From NCBI GenBank assembly GCA_033032865.1, contig JAWHQI010000013.1:1860001-1924000 (forward strand): a stretch of DNA of 64,000 nucleotides. Direction: 5' to 3'. Of the stretch, positions 12,476 to 23,538 are shown in pieces. A model generated the notes under the pieces. The model saw nothing but the letters and a program-made list of their open reading frames with translations. It had not been told where the DNA came from and ran no database searches. The stretch comes from Dactylorhiza incarnata (lineage: Eukaryota; Streptophyta; Magnoliopsida; Asparagales; Orchidaceae). Numbering within the stretch: position 1 is the stretch's first letter; each line of letters starts with the position of its first letter. A program made the position numbers and the translations under genes.

Positions 12476-13545
12476 TCCAGGACGGCTCTTCAACCTCCAT
12501 ACAAGATGGACCACCACTAGGCTTTACCGCGATACTCATCGAAAAGAACTCCTCAACTAGAGACTGCACAGAGAGTCCGAAAACAAAAGCTGACTTCCTG
12601 CTCAGGGCATCCGCCCCTATATTTGCCTTGCCGGGGTGATAGAGGATCTCCACATTATAATCAGCCACGTACTCCATCCACCGACGATGGTGCAGGTTCA
12701 GCTCTCGCTGCGAGAACACGCAGCTACCCTGCAACTGGTCGAACAAGTCATCAATCCGCGGCAACGGATACCTGTTTTTGATAGTGACCTTGTTCAACTC
12801 TCTGTAATCGATGCATAACCTCATCGTCCCATCCTTCTTCTTCACGAACAAAACCGGCGCACCCCAAGGCGACGAACTCGGCCTAATAAATCCAAGCTGC
12901 ATTAGCTCATCCAACTGAGTGAGCAGCTCCTCCAACTCCCGCGCTGCCATACGGTAGGGTGCCTTCGCAATAGGGCGGGTCCAGGGCTCCAAATCTATCA
13001 CAAACTCTACTTCACGCTCAGGAGGAAAACCAGGAAGGTTGTCGGGAAAAACGTCCGGGTACTCCCGCACCACGGGAATATCTTCAACACAAGGCGACGA
13101 TGCGCAAGCCGCGAGCAAGACAGAAACAAAACAGACACGGCCATCGAACTCTGCCAAAGCCTGGGCACAGACCACCGACAAGACTAAGGAAGTCTGACGT
13201 GGGAAACCGAACACGCTCCTGGGCTGGCCATCATCCATCAGGAAATCCAGACGCTTATCCCTGCACTGGATCACAGCGTCATAACGGGTTAGCCAATCCA
13301 TGCCCAAGATCACGTCAAAATCCTCCAAGTCGATCACCTTCAGATCTGCATATCCCAAAAATCCATCCAAAACAATCGGACACTGCCTAATGCACAGATC
13401 TAACACCACCGAATCTCCGGATGGGTACTTGACACAAAATGGATCACTAACACGCTCCAAGGCCCAGCGATGCCGATCGACAAAATTCTTAGCCACAAAA
13501 GAGTGAGTGGCACCAGAGTCAAACAGAACGTGGGCCCAACAATCT
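12411..13545 (-). pseudogene. pol: Gypsy protease plus internally deleted RT/RNase H
   Basis: The protease active-site sequence [10 protein letters not shown] lies at about 13500-13530, followed by VILGMDWL. Upstream of it a stop occurs within about 10 codons, where gag should join. The RT start is present ([56 protein letters not shown]), but at about 12709 the text jumps from VFSQ to [13 protein letters not shown] and then [16 protein letters not shown], the end of RNase H. The catalytic YVDD region and most of RNase H are missing. The join sits at a shared FSQ/FTQ-type string, suggesting a short-homology deletion. No reverse transcriptase activity is possible. Confidence 0.9.
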
Positions 13546-14311
13546 CAAACTTTAAACTCGCCTAACAAAGCAGTATAGACACATGACATAACAAAGATAA
13601 AACGCTGCTATAGCGACTAAATTACCACATAAAGATTGGACTACAACGAGAACGAGGAAGAACCTGATACAAACAGCCTGCTAAGACTGGACTCAAACCT
13701 CTAAGAAGAGAGGACATACAAGTACTTGCTTTTGCTACTGCCTTTTCTCTGGGAAAAGTAAATACATATTAGCACGTTATACTCAGGATGGTGTACCATC
13801 CTTTACCTCTCGTGCACCTCTCCCGTATGCACATAAACTTAAAATCTTATCTTTGAAATCATGGGTGTACATGTTTCATCGTGTAGATCTCTAGCTTGGC
13901 ATGTGTGCTTATGCAATGTTATGCTATGCATGCAGTGCTATGCAAACTAAGAAAAGGTCTTAATGCATGCTATGAGCGGCGTACACATGCGATCTTTTGC
14001 ATCCCATACTACATATTATCGCATGCAACGAAAAAGAAAATCTAATGGACACGCATGCGACCTACGTTATGCATCCCATACTACATAACAGTCGTATGTT
14101 GTCACCTATGAGGATCCATATACAGACACATATTATGCATCCCATACTACATAATGTGCCCCGTATACTTCTTTCATGCTTATGAGTGTAGTGTTCGTGC
14201 TTCAGCCAAGATCTACCGATGACCCATCAGTGAGTGTATGCAATGATTAACGATTCTTACTGGACGGTTAACCGGGCCAACCAGAACATTTCCAGCAACC
14301 CAGCTAACCTA
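13546..14311 (-). other. Gypsy leader with no recognisable gag
   Basis: About 770 bases between the primer site and the protease. No gag domain or zinc knuckle is visible in any frame. A 64- to 73-bp spaced repeat of GCATCCCATACTACATA occurs three times (13998, 14072, 14136). A gag of roughly 1.3 kb or more would be expected here, so this is a deletion. Confidence 0.7.
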
Positions 14312-14323
14312 GCTCTGATACCA
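14312..14323 (-). promoter_or_regulatory. Primer-binding site of the gypsy element
   Basis: Minus-strand TGGTATCAGAGC, a full match to the initiator tRNA-Met complement, two bases inside the LTR end at 14326. Confidence 0.9.
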
Positions 14324-14325
14324 AC

Positions 14326-15189
14326 TGTCACAACCCGTATTTTCCCGAAATAAATTATATTATCAGAGCGAAGGGGAAAACACGCGTCATGATGCCACGT
14401 CCTGTAGGGGACAACTACAGACGTTCAGGCGAGCACTCAAACGAACATTTTCTTTTACAAAAAGGTATAAATTAAGAAAAAGGATTATCTTTTAAGATTC
14501 ATTTCATTTGGGTTAGGAGACCGTGTCCCTCGGCCCTGCGGTTTACAAAGCCGCACTTTATAAAAGACATGCGCACACAACGGAAGAAAATAAGTTCATT
14601 TTATTCCTAACGGCGCTGAAGACCAGAGACGTCTCCAGGGCGATCGCCAGTCTAAATTTAGTATATAATAAAGAAGTATCATAATATTCTGTTTTACGCT
14701 TTGCAAATAGGTGATACTTAATAATAAATGCGACAAATAATTAAAAGAACAAATTTTTATCTGCTAAAAGAACTACATTAATATTCAGCAGAATAGGCTT
14801 TTCCCAGAGTGTACGAATACAAAATAACTAAGTAGCAGTAAAGGAAGCTAGCAGTAGCATCAGCAAGTGAACCAAGCAAAAGCCGTACGGGCGTCAACAA
14901 CTGACATGAACCCGTAGGAAAAGTGTCAACAGCCAAATGAAACGCTACAACAAGAGAAACTGAATCCTTACCTAATAGGGAGGAAAGCCCTCCACCCGAG
15001 AAACTGAACAACCCTGCTCTAAAACCTGCGGCAGCTACGAACCTGAACCTGAGGCATCCATAAGAAAAGAATGCCTCGGCCCAAAGGGTGCAAGAAAACA
15101 GCATAGTTAAAAGTAAGAGCAGGAGAAGTAACAAGTGACATATCCAAGCTGAAAGGGGTATATTAATACATATCTTTATTATATAAGGG
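14326..15189 (-). repeat. 5' LTR of the gypsy element, segment 1 of 3
   Basis: Aligns with 7652-8490 of the other LTR at high identity, then stops in an AT-rich tract where a ~6.3-kb segment is inserted. The exact break lies between about 15170 and 15195 because the local sequence is low complexity. Confidence 0.92.
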
Positions 15190-16106
15190 AAGAGCAAAGT
15201 GGCCATGGTGAAACATTCGTCGGACGGATATGCCCTTCAAAAATCTCTTGCTGTAAATCAAATTTTATGTTATTTTGGTCATTTCATAAGGAATATTGCA
15301 TTGACTTTTTAAACCCCCCCCCCCCCCAAACCTCCCGCCAGCTTTTGATAAAGGACTTCACGCCAGCTTTTGGACACGCGCCCCCTCACTTACATCAACT
15401 CGGCAAGCCACAGGCTGCGCTGTCCTCCCTCACGGCACTCTCCATCCTCTTTCGCCTCTATACTTTCTCCTCCCGCACACGACAACCTCCTCCCGCGTCT
15501 CCTCCCGGCTTCCTCGACTGCCACCAGCCGAAATCAGAGCAGCAGCGCCTCCTCCCGCCTTCCTCGAAACCCTGATCAAGAGCTCCCCCTCAATGTTCAT
15601 TTTCATTTACCCTAATCAAGAGCTGCCGATCCCATTATCAAGAGCTCCTCCCGCGTCTCCTCCCGTCTTCCTCGACTCCTTGCTGTGAGTCCTCAAAGAT
15701 ACCTTAATCAAGAGCTGCCGACCCCATTTGGTATTTTCAGTTCCATTTAGGGTTCATAATATGTGCTTCAAATAGAGATTCTCTTCATACTATGCGTTTC
15801 CTCCTTAGCAGCACTTTCCGAGCCCAAAGCTGCAGATCCTCCAGAACTTGCGGACGCCAAAGCTGTGTATCCCTCATTGACGGTGTGCTCTACCCCTCAA
15901 TTCTCTGTTTCATTTATCCAGATACTCATTGACGGTGTGCTCTCAGATTTTTTGTTATTCTCATATTTTGTTCTCAATTTCTTTGTGATTTTGTTCTCAA
16001 TTTCTCAGATTTTGTGTTCTCATATTTTGTTCTCAGATTTTGCTCAGATTTTGCTCAGATTTTGTTCTCAAGCTTTTCCAGAACTCTATCTTCTCCTGCA
16101 ATGTTA

Positions 16107-16697
16107 GTTTATTTTCAGATTTCTAAAAGGTTTATGGATTTGGTACATGTCAATTATAGTGATTTGGTCTCATGCCAGGTTTTTAATTTTTTCCGAGATC
16201 AACTTTTGGACTGAATATCAAATTTGCGTGAAACAGATTTGATGTGTTTTTTTTTCAGATTCTTCTGTTCTTAGTTTTTTAGAATTTTGATATGAATATT
16301 GCAGGAGATACCAATATCTTCAATATTTTTCAGATTTCTAAATGGTTTATGGATTTTGTATATGTCAGCCATAGTGATTTGGTTTCATGCCAGGTTTTTA
16401 ATTTTTTCCAAAATCGACTTTTGGACTGAATATCAAATTTGCGTGAAACAGATTTGATGTGTTTTTTTCAGATTCTTCTCTTCTTAGTTTTTTAGAATTT
16501 TGATATGAATATTGCAGGAGATACCAATATCTTCAATATTTTTTCTGAGCCCGATTTTTCCGAGATCAACTTTTGGACTGAATATCAAATTTGCGTGAAA
16601 CATATTTGATGTGGTTTTTTTTCAGATTCTTACTCTGTTCTTACTTTTTTAGAATTTTGATATCTATACTGCAGGAGATACCAATATCTTCAATATC
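16107..16697. repeat. ~215-bp tandem repeat, about 2.7 copies
   Basis: Units begin near 16107 and 16324, with a shortened third at 16538. Shared anchors: TTTTCAGATTTCTAAA, GGTTTATGGATTT, ACTTTTGGACTGAATATC, GCAGGAGATACCAATATC. Units 1 and 2 differ by scattered substitutions, and unit 3 lacks the first ~60 bases. Confidence 0.85.
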
Positions 16698-16949
16698 TGC
16701 ATACAACATTTATTACATATAGAAATAATTAACCTAGAAAACTATTACTCTAACTTCACCTTTTCAATACAAAGTACAGGGGGACTTGGAAGTCTTTACA
16801 GCATCTTAACTGCATCAAGCTTTCACTGCAATATTAAAGAACAAAGGTTTAAATTATAGCTTCAGTTTTTGGGAAGCTAATGGGGCCCCCACGCACGGCT
16901 GTTTTATTTCTCCTCTTCTATTTTTGCTTTCTCACCTGTAATTGTTTAG

Positions 16950-17160
16950 GGTTTAGGCTTTCTGCTGTTATAGTTAATATTTCCGCTGTTATAAGGCTAC
17001 AATTTCTGCTGTTATTAAGGTTATTACTTCTGTTGTTATTATTTCTTCAAGAAATGTTAACACAGTTATTATTTCTGCTGTTATAGTCCTCCTCGATTTA
17101 GCATTTCAAAATTTTGCTATTATTTTAGCTATTATTTTTGCTGTTATTATTCAGTGAATT
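16950..17160. repeat. Degenerate CTGCTGTTAT simple repeat
   Basis: The phrase TTTCTGCTGTTAT and close variants recur about eight times at irregular spacing. Confidence 0.6.
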
Positions 17161-18700
17161 ATGATAATGTTCTAGCCGAACACAGTTATTGTAATCATTG
17201 CCATTAAATTCCCTTCTATTAGTAATCTTTGTCATTTGAAAATCATATTGATTGAACGGTCATTTTTACAAGAGTTTGATGCAGAAATTTTTGTATTCCC
17301 AATATGAACTTAAAAAATACATTCACCTACTAAAATAAATAGCTTGACGGTCTCAGCTGATTTATATATGCGGCGTGATGAATATATTGCAGGTCTCAGC
17401 TTCTTCGAGACTTTTCTGTTGATCCTTGCCTCAACTGCTCATCGTCTACCCTCTTCCACAGGTTAATATCTCACTATGCTACTCATTCTCCTCTTCACCG
17501 CGGGATTGTTCCCTCTAATTTCATTTATAAGCTTTTCTGCATTCATTTATAAGCCATCCTCTTTATTAATATTAATCATTTTGATCCTGTATATTAGTTT
17601 GCATTTCTATAGTGGATAGTTTTTCTTGGAATTCATTTCAATGTTGATGCACCCTCATTTCAATACATATCTGTTGTTAAGAGTATATACAATGGCAGAA
17701 AAGTCCTCAATTGATCTCTTTTAGTTAAAATGTATGTTTTAGAGTAGATGTAATGAGAACATGATTTTATTTCACTATAAGCAGAAATCAGATTTTAACA
17801 CTATAGTTTTTTGCATGGTTCTTATAATGTTAAAATTTCTTATAACGTTTACTTTTCCACTAAGACAGTAACATTCTTATGACTATTTTTATAGTTCACC
17901 ACTTCAAAATCCACAAATAATTTATTATCCTCATTATGTCGATTTTATTTAACTGTATATCCCCCATTCTTAATTTCCAAGTAATATGCTTACTGAATTT
18001 TAACAAAAAAATTTAACCAACAATTTTGCTCTCTTTCTTAGCATTTTTAATTTGTTCTTCTTCATATAGCTTTCTTCGCATTTTTAATTTGTTCTTCTTT
18101 ATATATAATAGTTGCTTCAGAAATTGTCCCTGCTTCAGAAATCGTCCCTGCATTTTGACTTTGTTCTTTATATATTTACTTTGTTCTTTATATATTTACT
18201 CTGTTCTTATCGCTTATCCATTTCAGGACCGTCCCTGCTTAACACTCCTTGCTGAGCTTTTGGTCTGGGAGTTCTCAATATTTGGTAATGTTTTAATTTG
18301 ATGCGTTATCATTCCCATTGTCTTAATTTCCTGCATTTTCACTCCCATTCGCTGATCTCTCTCTACTTAAAATCGATGCTTATCTTCCTTGCTTATCGTG
18401 CTATTTTTTGGTTTTACACATGCTCGCAATCTATTTGATGGATTGCCTAAGAGATGTCCGATGTGAATTTTCAACTTACATGCTCGCAATCTCTACATAC
18501 ATTTGCAGTTATTTGGATTTCTTATGCCCCGGATCACTATATACCTTTGCTCTACTTTTGGTGGATTTTGTTCAGAAACTCTGATTTAGGCTTTTCTTTT
18601 ATTTTTGGAGTTCTTAATTTTTTATTACCATTCGATAAAGAGGCATCATGAGATTAATGTATTTTGAGTTCTTAATTTTCTATTAACTTTTCTTTTCCCT

Positions 18701-18702
<2 letters not shown>

Positions 18703-18748
<46 letters not shown>
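18703..18748. repeat. TA dinucleotide microsatellite
   Basis: Uninterrupted AT/TA run of about 44 bases in the AT-rich part of the unknown insertion. Confidence 0.9.
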
Positions 18749-18755
<7 letters not shown>

Positions 18756-18779
18756 CCTTAAATAATTTAACAGTATTTG

Positions 18780-20900
18780 CATGGGGAAATTTCAAAGCCA
18801 TGACTTAGCTGTTTTCTGAAGTTCTGACTTTGAATTTAAAACTTAGATTATGACATTTAGAAATATTTGTGTTTACAAATGGGTGCATATTCTGGCTCTT
18901 TCACTTTCATAAGTTTCTTTCATTTCATCCATTGCTATCCATAATCTGCACCTTCAATCCTCACCTTTCTTCTCCCTCAGTATTATTATCTAAAAATGTT
19001 TTCTTGGTTCTGTCAATACTTCTAATACAGGTGAAGAAAATATGAATTGTGTTTACAGGAGATATGAGGAGTGGAGATATTCTGGCTCTGTCAATACTTC
19101 AAATATGAATTTTCTGTTGAATGAGAAGCACATGAATGCAGAACACATTTGCATTGTGTTCTTTGAAGCATATCTCTATTTTTCTTACTGCAGATCGAAC
19201 AATTATTAAATTTTCTTGCATAGTTGTTTTCTACATAGTTTTTTTCTATAGTGGATTCCCTCTACATATAGGAAAAAATGTGTTCAGATGACCCGTTTCA
19301 TGTTGGGTTTCATGTTCCCCTTCTTATTCTCACAAAAAAAGCTCAAGTTAGGTTTCATGCTCTTCAATTTCATGTTCCCTCTACTTGGGAATCTTCATGT
19401 GGTAATTTTAGTGAGTGCTGAATATGGAGATGTGAATGCATGACAATATTGTTTTAGGAAGATGATGAATGGATTCAGTAAATAGATGGGGCAAATTAAT
19501 AAATTTTTGATCTCCCATTTATATTTAACTAGGTGGCGCAGCCAACCAGGTCCCTGAAAAACTTCATTCACAGCGGTGATTTACAGCAGCTTCGACCATC
19601 AGCAAAAGCATTTCTCGGCATTTCTTTGTGGTAACCTATGTTTGTGCTATGTCCATTTTGGGAGGCCAGTGTTTGTTTGTGAGGAAAATTATTCTGCAAT
19701 GTTCAAAAGCATTTCTCCTGTTTGTTTGTGAGAAAATTTCTTTCTTCATTCGTGCGATCTTATTTCCCCATGTTTATTTTTACTGCTTTGATGCCCTTAA
19801 TATTGAATTAAAAATGGTTATGTGTAAGTGTGTGTAATGCTTTGATGCTCTTGAACTGCTTCAGAGAGCATATATCTGCAACTATAACTGCAAATAACAT
19901 TTCTCCTGTTTGTTTCTTAGAGAGCAGTGGGAGGAAGGTTCTGCTGAGCAAACAACACTGCAGTTGGGCACCGGAAGCCATCTAAGATATAGGTTCTGCT
20001 GTGCAATAAGCATAATACCTGTAATAATACTAACAGAACCTATGAGAATTTTAAAAAGTCAAGAAAAATAGAAGTACAATCCATAATTAAAATGAGTATT
20101 ATTGCTAAAAATGATTACAGAAAAATGTATACAAAGCTAAAAATAACGATACATCTATTAAAAGTGACTTCTAATAAAAATGAGTATTATTGTTTCTCGA
20201 ATGCTTCGAAGAAGAAATATAATCTTTTAGTTGTTCGATCCTCTTTTTAATACTAAAATTTGGGATGCATAAATTGATGTTCCTCTAGGTTTTGTTTTGA
20301 TTTTTTTTATTAAGAATGCCAGCAGATTTTGTTTCGGTTTCTCCACCTCTTCGGTTTTGTTCTTATGGGTTCAAGAGTTCTCACAACAATATTAAGTCAA
20401 GCTTTTCTTCTTCCTTTTTTTGATTAAAAATGGCAGCATTCAAGCTGTTGTTGGTGCTTTTCTTAAAATAAGTGTTTTTTAGATTACAATATGGTAGCAG
20501 ATCAAACTTGATTAGATTTCTCACACATACTTGCTGGCACTTCTAGAGGAAGCTAACAATTTAATAGAATTTATTCATTACTGCCTTCCTTTTAATGATT
20601 TAATTGTGCTCACAATGCTAATGAAGCTTATCTTATTGGAGCAATTAAGTTTCACCCATTCATTAGGCTTCACCCATGTTGATGTATGTGTGCAACCCAC
20701 CTCATTTTTGCACAAAGAAATTTAATATCTAGCCGGTTATATAAAAATAGATAGAAAATTGATGTGCATTAGTAATGAAAAATATTGTTCAGTGTATAAG
20801 TGCAATGTGTGGCTCAGTGTATGGGATGCAATGTGAGGCTCGATTTTAACTACTGCATAGAATGAAATATAAATTTGTTCAAACATCCTTTAGCATAGAA
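18780..20900. other. Non-coding part of the unknown insertion
   Basis: AT-rich sequence with short open frames only (69 aa or less), no domain and no codon-like pattern. I see nothing else to annotate. Confidence 0.5.
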
Positions 20901-20944
20901 TGAAATAAGTAACAGAAAATAACTCAATTATAACCCTTTAGCAG

Positions 20945-21460
20945 AAGACCAATATCGCCCCCCGACCAATATCTTCCCGAAAATCAATATCGCCCCCCGA
21001 CGACCAATGTCTCCCCCACGACCAATGTCGCCCCCACGACCAATGTCGCCCCCACGACCAATGTCTCCCTCACGACCAATGTCGCCACCACGACCAATGT
21101 AGCCCCGACGACCAATGTCGCCCCGACGACCAATGTCGCCTCGATGACCAATGTGCCCCGACGACCAATGTCGCCCCGACGACCAATGTCGCCTCGATGA
21201 CCAATGTGCCCCGACGACCAATGTCGCCCCGACGACCAATGTCGCCCCCACGACCAATGTCGCCCCGATGACCAATGTCGCCCTGACGACCAATGTCGCC
21301 CCCAAGACCAATGTCGCCCCGACGACCAATGTCGCCCCGACGCCAATGTCCCCCTCACGGCCAATGTCCCCCCCCCCCCCCCACGGCCAATGTCGCCCCC
21401 ATGACCAATGTCGCCCCGACGACCAATGTCGCCCCCACGGCCAATGTCGCCCCCCCGCAT
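20945..21460. repeat. 18-bp minisatellite, roughly 27 units
   Basis: Repeats of CCAATGTCGCCCCGACGA with variants (CCCCACGA, CCTCGATGA, CCCCACGG), mostly in 18-base steps. The unit contains GTCG and CGAC arms as an internal short inverted repeat. Open frames on both strands here are translation artefacts of the repeat. It lies at the right edge of the 6.3-kb insertion. Confidence 0.92.
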
Positions 21461-21484
21461 GGGGTCCCCCGTGCACGACTGCTC

Positions 21485-21975
21485 GTATATATATACATAT
21501 ACCCATATATATAACTATATATATATACGCTTATATAAAGATTTCAGTAATAGAAGGTTAGGAAGATCCCGCAAAGAAGCAGCCCGATAAGCAAGAGCAT
21601 GACTAGACTTGGCATATAATGCAAAAATGGACCAGTGGTGGCGGACCCAAAACAATGTCACTATCCACCCACATAAAGGGGACATTCACCCCAAATAAGA
21701 AATAGGCGCCGTGGTGGTGGTGGGGGAACCCAGTGTTCCCTGTACCCATCCTACCAACCACTATTAAAAGATCTGCGATGGGTGAACCCAGTGTTCCTTG
21801 TACCCATCCTTCCAGTGCAAACAAGTCCATCAATATTTAGCCAAGTAAATATGCAGAAGTAGCCAAGTAAAACATGATCCGGAACAAAATCAACCAGAAT
21901 AAACCATCTAGGAGTAGCCCAAGATCGGGACAAAGCTAAACATATAGCAGCTAGCATATAAAAGGGGGATAGAAG
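21485..21975 (-). repeat. 5' LTR of the gypsy element, segment 2 of 3
   Basis: Matches about 8500-8988 of the intact LTR, including the duplicated CAGTGTTCCCTGTACCCATCC unit. Ends with AGAAG (21971-21975), the target duplicated by element D. Confidence 0.92.
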
Positions 21976-23355
21976 TGAAAGTGGAGGTTAGATCTTAAGT
22001 TACTCTAGAGGGGGGGGGGGGGGTGAATAGAGTATTAAAACTTTTCCTTAGTTTTTATAGCGGAATTAAAATAGTATTATATATAAGTGTAAGCAGTGTG
22101 AGAATTATATAAACAAAAAAATTAGTAAATGAAATCACAAAACAAACAGCACAAACACAGAAAATGACCAAACACAGAAGACACAAGGAGCTATAGTAGT
22201 TCCCCAATAAATCTGGGTACGTCTACTCTTCTACCACCTTTGGTAGGAATCCACTAGGAGGTTGTTGATAAGGTGCCCTCTCACCAGGTGAGCTGTTGAT
22301 AAGGTGCTCTAACCAAACTGCAGGTTTTTGCTAAGGTGCCCTGTCACCGAGATTAACTTTTGAAGGGAGTTATAACCCTGTACAAGAGAGGTAAGAAAGA
22401 GTTTATAGTGTTCTTCTCTGTCAAGATGCTGAGAGAAGACTCTAGTGGATGTTGTTGTAAAGCTCCCCCTGTCAGATTGAAGTATTTGACAGAAGATGAA
22501 GAAGCTTTCTCTTGAAAACTAAGATCTCCTGTAGCAGATTGATCTGGAAGAACAGGTTCTTCAGATTGCTTGTTGCTCTTTTAGAAGATCTGACTTTGTA
22601 GCAGATTCTGAGTGAATGCTCTTGAGGATGATGTTCTCAGAAGTTTTGTGCTGCTTGTAGAAGAAGATCGATCATATATCTTTTTTTTTTAGATCTATAT
22701 ATATGTATATCCTTTGCATTCTGTAATAGAATGACGTTTGAATTCAAACGATTTTGGCAGGTCCTTTTTATTAATTTTTTTTTGACCGTGAAAAGATTCC
22801 TTTTCATTAAATGTCAACGGCTATTGCTGCCTTGGAAAAAGGAAAGAAGGGAATATATTAACTGAGTTTAATATCCTTCCTTATCTGTCAGATTACGTCC
22901 AAGGATATTAAATAAATCCGTTATATTCGTCGTTTTGCTGTTAGGATAAATAAAATATAGTTGATAACAAATCTGGGCTTCAATAAATGATCTGTCGAAC
23001 GCTGGCTATAATCTATGGAGCGCTGTCCAGAAGATGTTGAACGCTGGCTGGAAAACTGTCGAGCGCTGTCCAGAAGATGTTGAACGCTGGCTATAATCTA
23101 TCGAGCGCTGTCCAGAAGATTTTGAATGCTGGCTAAAAACTGTCGAGCGCTGTCAACAAAAACTGTCGAACGCTGGGAGCCATCTGACGAGCACTGCTAG
23201 CCATTTGTTGAGCGTTGGGAACCTTAGATTAAATCTTGAGTTCTAGCTAATTTATCAGCCTAAAGACTTGACCCTTAAACTATACAATGGGGTCAACTGA
23301 TCCTAATCAGTACATAGTGATCCTAGCCCAAAACAGTAAAAGGGTTGCTCCAACA
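21976..23355 (-). repeat. 3' LTR of element D
   Basis: Plus-strand ends TGAAAGTGGAGG...GTTGCTCCAACA. It contains a 14-base G run after CTCTAGA (22010-22023), hairpin units with GATAAGG near 22260-22360, and an array of about eleven 21-base units with GTCGAGCGCTG/GTCGAACGCTGG at 22994-23220. Confidence 0.95.
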
Positions 23356-23372
23356 ATCTCCCCCTATTTGGG
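23356..23372 (-). promoter_or_regulatory. Polypurine tract of element D
   Basis: Minus-strand CCAAATAGGGGGAGAT directly before the LTR start TGTTGGAGCAAC. Confidence 0.9.
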
Positions 23373-23538
23373 TTAGGATACTATATGACAAGAAAAGTTA
23401 AATAGATACAGCAGAAAGTATAATCAACAGAGCAACAATGAAATGAAATATATCTGATAGATTAAAATAGATCATCAGATAAGATAAAAATAAATGCTCT
23501 GAGTTTAGAAACTTTACATTCATAACCAAGCAATTTAT

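Larger units (their letters stand above)
15190..21484. mobile_element. ~6.3-kb insertion of unknown class inside the gypsy LTR
   Basis: Bounds come from comparing the two gypsy LTRs: the text matching LTR position ~8500 stops near 15190 and resumes near 21485. Inside are a C-run (about 15317), a GC-rich stretch 15330-15690 rich in CTCCTCCCG, a ~215-bp tandem repeat, long AT-rich sequence, a TA microsatellite and an 18-bp minisatellite. No open frame resembles a transposase, RT, helicase or other known protein, and no clear terminal inverted repeats or target duplication are visible. A non-autonomous transposon or a captured genomic segment are both possible. Confidence 0.6.

Noticed and set aside
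16880..17086. Possible small membrane protein (68 aa, Leu/Phe-rich)
   Set aside because: Produced by a CTGCTGTTAT simple repeat; no conservation or domain.
20945..21460. CRISPR-like array
   Set aside because: Head-to-tail 18-base units without unique spacers, in a plant TE context; a minisatellite.
15190..21484. Helitron
   Set aside because: A CCCC-gcat-GGGG hairpin lies near the right edge, but there is no CTRR end after it, no TC start, no A/T insertion context that I can fix, and no Rep/helicase sequence.
20928..21506. Open frames of up to 192 aa with Gly/Arg/His or Pro/Ser/Arg repeats
   Set aside because: They are translations of the 18-bp minisatellite and are open on both strands and several frames; not a gene.
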